Shown piece after piece: positions 29,007 through 36,602 of a stretch of DNA of 64,000 nucleotides. The notes under the pieces were generated by a model. The model was not told the origin of the DNA. It worked only from the letters and a program-made list of their open reading frames with translations, and searched no databases. Source of the DNA: VRUE01 sp963718775 (lineage in GTDB: Bacteria; Actinomycetota; Thermoleophilia; Solirubrobacterales; 70-9); NCBI GenBank assembly GCA_963718775.1, contig OY970377.1:2418001-2482000 (forward strand). The letters are read 5' to 3'. The position numbers were made by a program, and so were the translations under genes. How positions within the stretch are numbered: position 1 is the first letter of the stretch; each line of letters opens with the position of its first letter.

Positions 29007-29219
29007 CTAGACGCCGCTCGGGTCGTTCGCGGCCAACGTGGCATTGCCTTCGAGCCATCTCTCAATCTCCGGCACGGGGATGATCCGCAGGCTTCCGCGA
29101 CGGACGATCCGAAGCTCCGGCTGAACGTGGCGCTTGAACGACGACTCGCTCATGCCGACGGCTTCCGCGGCCTCCTCCACCGTGAGGCCGAGGCGCGGGG
29201 GAGAAGGGCGGTTTGGCAT
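29007..29219 (-). CDS. Excisionase-like helix-turn-helix protein
   Basis: A 70-residue MerR/excisionase-type DNA-binding protein: LTVEEAAEAVGMSESSFKRHV forms the helix-turn-helix and IPVPEIERWLEG the wing. The position directly upstream of the integrase on the same strand is the usual place for a recombination directionality factor or AlpA-like activator. ATG 29219 is chosen; the longer upstream frame is not protein-like. Confidence 0.75.
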   Translation of the reverse strand: MPNRPSPPRLGLTVEEAAEAVGMSESSFKRHVQPELRIVRRGSLRIIPVPEIERWLEGNATLAANDPSGV

Positions 29220-29556
29220 GGCGTACCTGCTGTCCATCAAGGCGGTCGTTTGCACTGGATAAGTCGGAAAACGCCCGCGAACGCCCCCGGAAATTCGCGG
29301 CGATCTCGACGCCGGGGGCGAGGACAGCCACGAGCCCCCACAGCCAGGCAATCCCCAAAGCCAGATCAACCAGCCAGCCAACGACCACCAGCAAGGCAAG
29401 AGCCAACAGCAAGAAGCCAGGCACTCATGGCAGTGATCCAGCCATGAGAAAGCCGCCCAGTGCCGAAGCTCTAACAGCCAACAGCAACCACCCTCACGCC
29501 CTATCACTTTGTTAAGAGAGCGGGGCAAACGCCGCTCAATTTGGACTAAGGAGGTG
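29220..29556. other. Intergenic region between excisionase and relaxase; candidate oriT
   Basis: No convincing gene is seen. The segment is rich in CAGC/CCAGC words with strong strand asymmetry. It contains CTCATGGC (29424-29431) inverted at GCCATGAG (29441-29448) around a 9-base spacer, about 110 bases ahead of the relaxase. MobF relaxases usually act on an inverted repeat next to their own gene, so this is a reasonable oriT candidate, but no nic consensus is recognised. Confidence 0.35.
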
Positions 29557-32500
29557 ATGCTCTCCATCGGCAAGCTCGGCAAAGGACAGGAGCGCTACTA
29601 CCTCGACAAGGTTGCCGAAGGCGCTGAGGATTACTACTCCGGCGAGGGCGAGGTCGCCGGGGAATGGCTCGGCGATGCCGCCGAGGACTTGGGTCTCTCC
29701 GGCGAGGTCGAGGCGGCGCAACTGGAAGCGATGCTGACCGGGCGCAACCCGGTTGATGGGGAGCCGCTGGTCGGGATGCGCGGCGTCCCCGCCAACGGCT
29801 CGGTTCCCGGCTTCGACCTCACCTTCTCGGCTCCCAAGTCCGTGTCCCTGCTCTGGGGCCTCGGCGGACCCGTCGCCGCGCTCGAAGTCAAAGCCGCCCA
29901 CCGCGAAGCGGTCGCCGCCGCCCTCGACTACATGCAGCGCGAGGCGTGTTGGACCCGCAGGGGCGCAGGCGGCTCGGAGTTCGTCCAGGGCAACGGCTAC
30001 CTGGCGGTGGGCTATGTCCACCGCTCATCCCGAGCAGGCGATCCGCAGCTCCATACCCACGTCCTGATCGCCAACGCGACGAAGGGACCGGACGGGCGCT
30101 GGACCCGCCTCTACCACCCGGCGATCTACAACCACGCCAAGACCGCCAGCTACATCTACGAGGCGCACCTGCGCCATGAGCTGACCCGTCGCCTCGGGGT
30201 CGAGTGGCAGCCGACCCGCAAAGGCATCGCGGAGATCTCGGGTTTTGCCGACGAGCACCTGCGCGAGTTCTCCACCCGCCGCAGGGAGATACTCGAGGCG
30301 GCGGGCGCGGACGCCTCGGCCCGCTCGATGCAGGTCGCCGCCCTCGCCACCCGCAAGCCGAAGGAGCGCGATGTCGGCCACGGCGAGCTGCTTGCCCGCT
30401 GGCGATCGAGGGCCGAGGAGATCGGCTTGGACCGCGAGGCGATCGCGCGCACCTTCGACCCGGAGGCGACGCTGAGGATTGACCATCCCGGCGCTCCTGC
30501 TGTCTCGGAGGTCCAGCTCGGCCGCGCCGTCACGGCATCGGCGTCCCACTTCGACCGCCGCGAGGCGATCCAGGCCGTCGCCGACTCGCTGCGCCAAGGA
30601 GCATCCGGCGCGGAGGTCGAGCGGTTGGCCGACGCCTTCCTCGCGTCCGATTCCGTGATCCAGATCGCGGAGGGCGCCAAAGGCCCCCGCTTCACGACCC
30701 GGCGAATCTGGGAGCTTGAGCGCGAAGCGCTGGCGGCAGCGGAGCGAATGCGAGCACAGGGACCGGACCCGGCAGGCGAGCTGATCGCGGCTCGCGTGAT
30801 CGGCGCTCGCCCGACCTTGAAGGCCGATCAACGCGAGATGATCCGCCGTCTCCTCACGGGTCCGGAGGGGGTCGCCGTGGTGATCGGCGAGGCGGGCAGC
30901 GGCAAGACCTTCGCCATCGTCGCCGCAGCCGAGGGCTGGGCGCAGGCCGATACCGAGCTGCTAGCCGCAGCGCCGACCTGGCGGGCGGCGAACGTGATGC
31001 GGGCCGAGGGCTTGCCCGCATCGAGCATCGCAAGCCTGCTCTTGAAGCTCGACCGCGCCGAGCACGAAGGCGGGGAGGGCTTGCCGCGCGAATCGGTCCT
31101 CTTGATCGACGAGGCGGGGATGGTGGACTCGGCCACCCTGGCACGACTCGTCTCCCACGCCGAGCGGGCACAGGCGAAGCTCGTCCTCGTCGGCGATCCC
31201 GAGCAGCTTGGCGAGATCGAGGCGGGCGGGCTGTTCCGGGCGCTCGCGGAGCGTGGCGAGGCGATCCACCTGGACGAGGTAATCCGCCACCGCCACGATC
31301 TCGACCGAGACGCCGCGAAGCGAATACGCGAGGGCGAGGGCCGCGAGGCGCTTGCCCTCTACCAGTCGCAAGAGCGGGTCACGGTCGCCCCGAACGCCGA
31401 GGAGCGCCGCGAGGCGATGGTGCGCGACTGGCATGAAGCATTCGAGCGCGGCGAGGACGCGGTGATGGTCGCCAGGCAGAACGCCGAGGTCGCGCGGTTG
31501 AACGAGATCGCGCGAGAGGTCCGCCGTCAGACCGGGCAGCTCGGCCGGCAGGAGATCGAAGTCGGCGAGGCGAGATTCGCCGCCGGCGATCTCGTCATCA
31601 CCCGCGTCAACGATCCACGCGCCGAAATCTTCAACCGCGAGCGGTGGCGGATTGGCGAGGTCGATGCCTTCGAGGGGCGCATGACCCTCGAAGGCATCGA
31701 CCAGGCCAAGGCAGTCGAGATCGGAGCTGACTACCTGCCGCGGACCAACCCGCACTCTGAGGCCCCGGCACTCGAACACGCCTACGCCGTGACGACCTAC
31801 TCGGCGCAGGGCACGACCGTAGACCGGGCATTCGTCGCGGTCGACCCCTCGATGGACAAGCAGGAGCTATACGTCGCCGCCTCGCGCAGCCGCGAGGAGA
31901 CGTTTATCTACGCCACGCCGGAGATTCAGACCCACCGCGAGGAGATCGCGCCGTCCTCGCCCTACCTGCGCGAGGGCATCCCGCACATCGGCGAAGCCGC
32001 CGAGCGCGACCGCTCACAGCTCGCGGCGCACGACGAGGCGCTGCGCTCGAAGTTCTCGGGCCTGCCGACCGAGGAGCTGGTCGCCCGCCGCGATGAGCTG
32101 CGAGGCGCCGCAGGCCGGGAGGACAGCTTGGAAAGACAGCGCCGCAGCTTGGAGGAGCGGATCGAGCGAGCCCGCGAGCACATCGAGGGCTTCGAGGCCG
32201 AGCGCGAGGCGGCGCAGGCGCTCCCGCGACGCGAGCGCCGCGAGGAGCTGGCCCGCATCGACTCCTGGGAGGCGCGCTCGCGCCGGGAGACTGCCCGCCT
32301 TGAGGCCGAGCTGGTGGACATGCCCGCAGTCGGGGTTGCCTCCCGCCGCGAGCTGGCCGTCGCCGATCAGGTTCTCGCGCAGCGGCGCGAGCTGACGATC
32401 ATCGCGGCGCGGATCTCCCCGCCCGCCTACGCCAAGAACGAGCTGGGGGAGAGGCCGAGCGATCTGGCCAAGCGGAAGGCGTGGGATCGCGGCGTCTCAC

Positions 32501-32697
32501 AGGTCGAGCGCTACCGCCAGGAGCACGGCGTCACCGACCCGAGCAAAGCCTTTGGCCGCGAGGCGAAACGAGGAGCCGAGCGAGCACGCCAGCAGGCGGC
32601 GCGGAGGCGGCTGCAAGAGGCTCAGCGAGCCCTTGGCCTGGGGCAGCACGCGGCGAGAGCACGCCAGCTCGGCAGGGGGTTGAGCATCGGCCGATGA
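29557..32697 (+). CDS. MobF/TraA-family relaxase-helicase
   Basis: A 1046-residue conjugative relaxase. The TrwC-type domain has tyrosines in YYLDKVAEGAEDYY and a GDPQLHTH motif with metal ligands H166 and H168. A RecD-type helicase follows: Walker A GEAGSGKT (K450), LLIDEAGMVDS, LVGDPEQLGEI, and late motifs TTYSAQGTTVDR and YVAASRSRE. The C-terminal 200 residues are charged coiled coil. It would nick oriT and unwind the strand for transfer. The Shine-Dalgarno is the unusual TAAGGAGGTGAT, which runs into the ATG itself, so spacing is nearly zero. Confidence 0.92.
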   Translation: MLSIGKLGKGQERYYLDKVAEGAEDYYSGEGEVAGEWLGDAAEDLGLSGEVEAAQLEAMLTGRNPVDGEPLVGMRGVPANGSVPGFDLTFSAPKSVSLLWGLGGPVAALEVKAAHREAVAAALDYMQREACWTRRGAGGSEFVQGNGYLAVGYVHRSSRAGDPQLHTHVLIANATKGPDGRWTRLYHPAIYNHAKTASYIYEAHLRHELTRRLGVEWQPTRKGIAEISGFADEHLREFSTRRREILEAAGADASARSMQVAALATRKPKERDVGHGELLARWRSRAEEIGLDREAIARTFDPEATLRIDHPGAPAVSEVQLGRAVTASASHFDRREAIQAVADSLRQGASGAEVERLADAFLASDSVIQIAEGAKGPRFTTRRIWELEREALAAAERMRAQGPDPAGELIAARVIGARPTLKADQREMIRRLLTGPEGVAVVIGEAGSGKTFAIVAAAEGWAQADTELLAAAPTWRAANVMRAEGLPASSIASLLLKLDRAEHEGGEGLPRESVLLIDEAGMVDSATLARLVSHAERAQAKLVLVGDPEQLGEIEAGGLFRALAERGEAIHLDEVIRHRHDLDRDAAKRIREGEGREALALYQSQERVTVAPNAEERREAMVRDWHEAFERGEDAVMVARQNAEVARLNEIAREVRRQTGQLGRQEIEVGEARFAAGDLVITRVNDPRAEIFNRERWRIGEVDAFEGRMTLEGIDQAKAVEIGADYLPRTNPHSEAPALEHAYAVTTYSAQGTTVDRAFVAVDPSMDKQELYVAASRSREETFIYATPEIQTHREEIAPSSPYLREGIPHIGEAAERDRSQLAAHDEALRSKFSGLPTEELVARRDELRGAAGREDSLERQRRSLEERIERAREHIEGFEAEREAAQALPRRERREELARIDSWEARSRRETARLEAELVDMPAVGVASRRELAVADQVLAQRRELTIIAARISPPAYAKNELGERPSDLAKRKAWDRGVSQVERYRQEHGVTDPSKAFGREAKRGAERARQQAARRRLQEAQRALGLGQHAARARQLGRGLSIGR

Positions 32698-32719
32698 CCC
32701 CAGGCCTACCGGCGATTGA

Positions 32720-32795
32720 AGCACCGCTCGGGTGGGGCCGTCAACCCCTGCGGGGTCGGGCGCTTTGCGCCCTTGACTGCCACCCGAGCGGTGCT
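32720..32795. other. Three-way-junction cruciform/RNA structure after the relaxase gene
   Basis: A perfect 16-bp outer stem (AGCACCGCTCGGGTGG with 32780-32795) encloses a second stem GTCAA/TTGAC (32740-32744 with 32773-32777). That in turn holds two hairpins: CCCC-TG-CGGGG (32745-32755) and GGGCGC-TTT-GCGCCC (32758-32772). It is a compact, fully paired 76-base element 22 bases after the relaxase stop. It could be a terminator, structured RNA or recombination/transfer site. Confidence 0.7.
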
Positions 32796-32834
32796 GTTTG
32801 GCAGGTAGGTCGGGGGGCAGGTGCGCCTGAGGCT

Positions 32835-33209
32835 TTATGCAGCGAGCTTGTGCCCGCCCGCCGCGTGAAACTCGGTGACCCACTCGCGGGGCACAAAGGT
32901 CGGGCGGTCTCGCTTGCGCCGGATGTGGTCGGCGAGCCACAGGAGGCAAATCGACAGCAGGAGAACCGGCCCCGTTGCTGCGGGGGGTCGCCAGACCACG
33001 TCTGAGCCGTCGGGGAAGACGATTGCGATTGGCTTCCGCTCGGCCACGGCTTGAGACATCAGCTTTGAGGCGTCGGGAGAGTCGGCCGGGATAAGCACCG
33101 TTGTATCCGGGTAGCGCTCATCGGTTTCGGGATCGACAGCGACACGACCGAGAAGGTCGAAGGCGGCGTCGGTGCCGGCGGTGTTTTTGCTGCGGGCTAG
33201 CTTCTCCAT
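32835..33209 (-). CDS. Small membrane protein of the element, unknown
   Basis: A 124-residue protein with one transmembrane segment (PVLLLSICLLWLADHI, about residues 85-100) followed by a basic tail. The soluble N-terminal part (AVDPETDERYPDTTVLIPADSPDASKLM) has no recognised family. ATG 33209. Its start overlaps the end of the upstream gene by 13 bases, implying coupled translation. Confidence 0.6.
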   Translation of the reverse strand: MEKLARSKNTAGTDAAFDLLGRVAVDPETDERYPDTTVLIPADSPDASKLMSQAVAERKPIAIVFPDGSDVVWRPPAATGPVLLLSICLLWLADHIRRKRDRPTFVPREWVTEFHAAGGHKLAA

Positions 33210-33538
33210 GATTCGATTATCGCTTCCCAATGGGCTTTCAGGTGGGCGATTGCAGCCGGAATAGCCTCGTTGGTCGGCCCCTCGTGAAACGGAGCTTCCG
33301 GCTTCTTTCCACCTTGCCGAGTGTAGCGGTGCATGTGGTGGGTTCCGAGATGGTTGTCGTAGACGCGAATCGTCTGCCACTCGCCGTCTACGAACGCAAG
33401 GAGGACGACTGAGTAGCGCTCGATTGGCCGTCCCGAGTGGCTGAGGCGTACGACGACGCCGTCGATGATCCCGATCTCGATGGTCCGCTCGTAGGGCACG
33501 GCTGCCAGCCTCACACGCGAGGCGGACAGCGACGCCAT
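33197..33538 (-). CDS. Hypothetical protein, possible DUF6516/DUF7718-like
   Basis: A 113-residue protein with a conserved-looking core: VVRLSHSGRPIERYSVVLLAFV, IRVYDNHLGTHHMHRYT and IAHLKAHWEAIIESW. The His-rich YDNxxGxHHMHRY motif recalls small mobile-element proteins including TumE-type toxins, but I cannot assign it firmly. The annotated ATG 33538 lies only 11 bases from the divergent GTG 33550; a later in-frame GTG is possible. Confidence 0.55.
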   Translation of the reverse strand: MASLSASRVRLAAVPYERTIEIGIIDGVVVRLSHSGRPIERYSVVLLAFVDGEWQTIRVYDNHLGTHHMHRYTRQGGKKPEAPFHEGPTNEAIPAAIAHLKAHWEAIIESWRS

Positions 33539-33549
33539 AGGCTCCGCGA

Positions 33550-33750
33550 GTGGCGAATGATCCGAAGGAGAAAGCGCTCGCCGAAGCGAAACGCGCTCAG
33601 CTCGACTACAAACACAACGTCGCCGCAGCACGCAAGGCGCGGCGGAAAAGCTTCGAGCGAGCACAGAAAGCAGGATCGTCGCTGCGCGATATCGGCCGCG
33701 TAGTCGGGTTGCATCCAACGAGGGTCAGGGAAATCCTTCGGGGCGAATAG
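33550..33750 (+). CDS. Small helix-turn-helix protein
   Basis: A 66-residue basic protein. The first half is a charged helix; the second (SSLRDIGRVVGLHPTRVREILRG) is a classic helix-turn-helix of the kind fused to resolvases or found alone in actinobacterial plasmids. It probably regulates the element. GTG 33550 leaves almost no room for a divergent promoter to the minus-strand neighbour, so transcripts must overlap. Confidence 0.65.
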   Translation: MANDPKEKALAEAKRAQLDYKHNVAAARKARRKSFERAQKAGSSLRDIGRVVGLHPTRVREILRGE

Positions 33751-33803
33751 ACCGTTGGGGTTTCCCCTTCGGCTCTGGTAGCCTCCGGGGTCGAAATCAA
33801 AAC

Positions 33804-33837
33804 GGCGGCCCGCCGCGCGCTAACGCGACGGGCCGCC
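33804..33837. terminator. GC-rich hairpin between element genes
   Basis: GGCGGCCCG (33804-33812) pairs with CGGGCCGCC (33829-33837). It sits 54 bases after the small HTH gene and 26 before the next start, and lacks a T run. Terminator or leader structure. Confidence 0.5.
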
Positions 33838-33863
33838 TGACCACAAGGAGAACACGCCTCCTC

Positions 33864-34217
33864 ATGGCTAACGAGAACCCTATGGGTCGCGGTGCTGCCG
33901 TCGCCCTCAAGCTCCCCGCCGATCACGCCCGCTTCCTACGGGACACGTTCGAGAGCGCCCGCGAGGGCGTCCGCGACGAGCTGCGGGACTACCCCGACGA
34001 CCTCAAAGACCCCGACCACCTGCGCCGCGAGGACGCCGCATACGGCCGACTCCTCGCGGCGCTGGACGCGCTTGTCATCGTCCCGGACCAGGACGTACGC
34101 GATCTGGTCGGCGATCTGGCGCACATCATCGACAGGGGCAACGAGTACCGCCGCGTTGTCGCCGAGCACGAGGCTCTGCACGGCCTGCACGCGCAGCTCG
34201 GGGGAGGGGGGAGCTGA
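33864..34217 (+). CDS. Hypothetical protein of the element
   Basis: A 117-residue acidic helical protein, no recognised family. The Shine-Dalgarno AAGGAG (33845-33850) is 13 bases ahead of ATG 33864. It can pair with CTCCT just before the start, so initiation may be dampened by structure. It begins a tightly packed run with the two XRE genes (overlap TGATG). Confidence 0.6.
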   Translation: MANENPMGRGAAVALKLPADHARFLRDTFESAREGVRDELRDYPDDLKDPDHLRREDAAYGRLLAALDALVIVPDQDVRDLVGDLAHIIDRGNEYRRVVAEHEALHGLHAQLGGGGS

Positions 34218-34483
34218 TGATCGACCTCGCCGCTCGCTTCGGAGACAACTTGGCCCGCCACCGCAAGCGAGCAGACCTATCCCAGGAGGATCTGAGCTTC
34301 CTCGCCTCCCTGCATCGGACCGAGATAAGTCAGTTGGAGCGAGGGCTGCGTCTTTGCCGTATCGACACACTGATCAAGCTGACCTGCTCCCTCGAAGTCT
34401 CCGCCGACGATCTGCTCGCCGGAATCAATTGGTCCCCCGGCGACTATCGGCCTGGCGGGTTTGTGGAGCGGAGCGAGGGATGA
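34217..34483 (+). CDS. XRE-family regulator, first of a tandem pair
   Basis: An 88-residue helix-turn-helix protein (FGDNLARHRKRADLSQEDLSF..ISQLERGLRL..DTLIKL). It is clearly paralogous to the next gene: same length, same motif spacing and the same C-terminal W-P-G segment. Its start overlaps the upstream stop and its stop overlaps the next start (ATGA), so the pair is made together. Likely controls element genes. Confidence 0.85.
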   Translation: MIDLAARFGDNLARHRKRADLSQEDLSFLASLHRTEISQLERGLRLCRIDTLIKLTCSLEVSADDLLAGINWSPGDYRPGGFVERSEG

Positions 34484-34746
34484 AGGTTGCCGACCAATTC
34501 GGCCGCAACCTCGCCTACTGCCGCAGGCGGGCAAAGTTCTCTCAGGAAGAGCTGGCGGTGCGCGCCTCGCTGCATCGCACGGCGGTCGGTCAGCTTGAGC
34601 GCGGCGAGCGAGTCGCCCGCGTGGACACGGTGATCAAGCTCGCTGGCTCCCTCGGCATCCCGCCGGAAGAACTGCTCGACGGAATGGGCTGGGACCCAGG
34701 CGGAACGCGCATCGGGCAGTTCACGGACAATGAGATAAGGCCCTGA
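34480..34746 (+). CDS. XRE-family regulator, second of a tandem pair
   Basis: An 88-residue paralogue of the upstream gene (FGRNLAYCRRRAKFSQEELAV..VGQLERGERV..DTVIKLAGSLGIPPEELLDGM). Residues in the recognition helix differ between the two (TEISQ against TAVGQ), so they may bind different operators or form a heterodimer. ATG 34480 overlaps the first gene's stop. Confidence 0.85.
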   Translation: MKVADQFGRNLAYCRRRAKFSQEELAVRASLHRTAVGQLERGERVARVDTVIKLAGSLGIPPEELLDGMGWDPGGTRIGQFTDNEIRP

Positions 34747-34820
34747 CCCAGGTCAAAGCGCTCGGACTCCATCGGTTCCTATAGGTTCAAGCCCATGTAC
34801 AGACCCGAAGGGGACTGCTG

Positions 34821-35204
34821 ATGCTTCGCAAGCTTGAGGACCTAGCGCGAAGCGACCTGATCGTCGTCGCAGTCGGACTGTTGCTCGCGCTCGCCGCCTT
34901 TGAGCTGGTGAGAGCCACGGTTGAAAATCTGATCATGCCTCTCGTTTTCCTGATCTTTGGGCAGTCCGAATTCCCGTTTCTCAGCTTCACGATTGATAAC
35001 ACCGATTTCGCCTACGGCTTCGTCATCAGCGCCGCCATCGCCTTTGGCATCGTCTGCTTGCTCGTCATTCCGCTGTGGAAGGCCCATCGAAGGTACGAGG
35101 GCGAATCGGGAACGCGTGATTGCCCCGAATGCCTCACGCCAATCCCAAGCGCGGCGAAACGCTGTCCGGAATGCACCGCCGTCGTGACGCCTGACGCCGC
35201 CTGA
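34821..35204 (+). CDS. MscL-like channel with C-terminal zinc ribbon
   Basis: A 127-residue protein. Helix one (LIVVAVGLLLALAAFELVRATVENLIMPLV) and helix two (YGFVISAAIAFGIVCLLVIPL) match the MscL two-helix plan, including the conserved I-M-P turn. The normal cytoplasmic helix is replaced by a CPEC..CPEC zinc ribbon of about 25 residues. MscL opens under membrane tension to save cells from osmotic burst; the ribbon suggests added binding or sensing. Carriage on a mobile element is unusual. GAAGGGGA gives a ribosome site. Confidence 0.75.
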   Translation: MLRKLEDLARSDLIVVAVGLLLALAAFELVRATVENLIMPLVFLIFGQSEFPFLSFTIDNTDFAYGFVISAAIAFGIVCLLVIPLWKAHRRYEGESGTRDCPECLTPIPSAAKRCPECTAVVTPDAA

Positions 35205-35240
35205 TGTTCGGGAGGGCGCGGTGCCCCGAACTCAACTCGA

Positions 35241-36413
35241 CTACTCGTCCTCGGCTGCCTGCCCTTCGGCTTTCGGGTAGCGACGAATGAGTTCCAGCAG
35301 GGCTCGCGCCTGCCCGAAAACCTCATCGAAAGTCACCACTTGTACATCCTTGAGACCTCTACGGAGCAACTCAAAAGACTTTCGCTGCTCGTCCGTTTCA
35401 ATCTGGGTCGTGTGTCCGACAATAACGACGCAGAGCGGATCGTACGGAAAGAATTCAGCTCGCCCCTTGGTCAAGTTGTAGAACTCCTTCGTGAGGGTGT
35501 CTCGATGCGATTGGGCTTGTGCTGCCGCTCCGGACAACTCCGCTGATGGCGCGTAAACCCCAGCTCGGTACTCACTCTCCAAGAGGAGCTTGGTCTTCGG
35601 AGTCTTGATCTCCACGATGGTGACCGACTGGGTGAGTGAATTCTGAAGAAGGAAATCCGCGAGGCTGCCACCCATGTTCGTGACCTCCTTGCCACCAACA
35701 TATGGCTGGTCCTCGATGACGATGGCTGGAGCCGAGAAAAGCTGAGACAGAACGAAGCTGTGTTCAGAGAGGGCCTGCTGCCAGAAATTCTCAGGCTCAT
35801 CATGCGACGATTTCTCCCAGAGGTCAATTGCTGCCTCTAGCTCACGGACTCCGAACGTCCGGTACCCCCGCCACACAAGCTCCTCGATAGACCTGACAAA
35901 GATGAGCATGCACCGCGCTATTGCCGCCTGCTGCATTGCGACGACCGCCTCCGCGGCTTCCCCATCGGCGAGATTGCGTTTGCACATCTCGGCGCGAATG
36001 TCCAGCCGGAGTGCCCAGAACTCTGGCGTCCGAGTGTCTTGGGCTCGATCAATTGCTGCGTTGATGCCTTCTTCGCTATCCAAGTCCAAATCGGCCAGTA
36101 TCTCGCTGGACTTAAGCGCGTGATCTGCCATGTCTACATAGGCCTGTAGGCCGTCCGGGATGTCCTCAACGTCTTGAGCGGAATCGGCGAAAAACTGCTG
36201 GTTGACCAGCCACGTGATGCCCGGCCGAAAGAGGCGGCCAGTCGTCTGCGTGGGGTCTAGAGACATCGAGAGATGCCCAGCGGGAATAACGACCGTGTCG
36301 CCTTTTTCGGTTTTCAGGCCATCAGGGCCGGGCACTCCAAAGCGCTCTTTGCCGCACTCCTCGCACTTGCGTTTCGTGTGGGTCCCTTGGGCTGCGATTG
36401 ACGTGCACCGCAC
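35241..36413 (-). CDS. Shedu-type (DUF4263) nuclease, probable anti-phage protein
   Basis: A 390-residue protein. The C-terminal 170 residues carry the DUF4263 pattern: LSQLFSAPAIVIEDQPYVGGK, NMGGSLADFLLQN, TIVEIKTPKTKLL (the D..EXK nuclease core), YRAGVYAPSAELSGA, and VTFDEVF. The N-terminal part has a CEECG knuckle. Shedu proteins cut DNA on sensing phage. The assigned start is GTG 36413, without a clear ribosome site. An adjacent frame reaching GTG 36460 encodes a matching CDRCG knuckle, so the real N-terminus may be a Cys4 ribbon split by an indel near 36410. Confidence 0.82.
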   Translation of the reverse strand: MRCTSIAAQGTHTKRKCEECGKERFGVPGPDGLKTEKGDTVVIPAGHLSMSLDPTQTTGRLFRPGITWLVNQQFFADSAQDVEDIPDGLQAYVDMADHALKSSEILADLDLDSEEGINAAIDRAQDTRTPEFWALRLDIRAEMCKRNLADGEAAEAVVAMQQAAIARCMLIFVRSIEELVWRGYRTFGVRELEAAIDLWEKSSHDEPENFWQQALSEHSFVLSQLFSAPAIVIEDQPYVGGKEVTNMGGSLADFLLQNSLTQSVTIVEIKTPKTKLLLESEYRAGVYAPSAELSGAAAQAQSHRDTLTKEFYNLTKGRAEFFPYDPLCVVIVGHTTQIETDEQRKSFELLRRGLKDVQVVTFDEVFGQARALLELIRRYPKAEGQAAEDE

Positions 36414-36602
36414 CTGTCGCAGGTAGCGTCGGGGGTAGGTGTATGTGCTTGGTCGCTCACGGTCTGCAAGTTCAGGTGATTGGGCCTCGAACCTTTACAG
36501 ACCAAGGCATGTGGATAGGCTGCGGTCGTTCCCTAGGGACTGACCGCCTCGTTAGGGAGCCAGTCTCAGTCTGTAATACCTTCCAGACCTGTCTAAGCCC
36601 GC
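36414..36602. promoter_or_regulatory. Divergent promoter region between Shedu gene and membrane protein
   Basis: The segment separates two divergent genes. I see no convincing -35/-10 pair, and part of it (to 36460) may code for the Shedu N-terminus in another frame. Confidence 0.3.

Noticed and set aside
29062..29424. Hydrophobic minus-strand frame (MPGFLLLALALLVVVGW..)
   Set aside because: Looks like a membrane segment but lies in a skewed repeat-rich region, overlaps the excisionase gene out of frame and has no ribosome site. Not excluded.
32720..32795. tRNA gene
   Set aside because: Cloverleaf-like size, but no T-loop, anticodon arm or CCA-type acceptor pattern.
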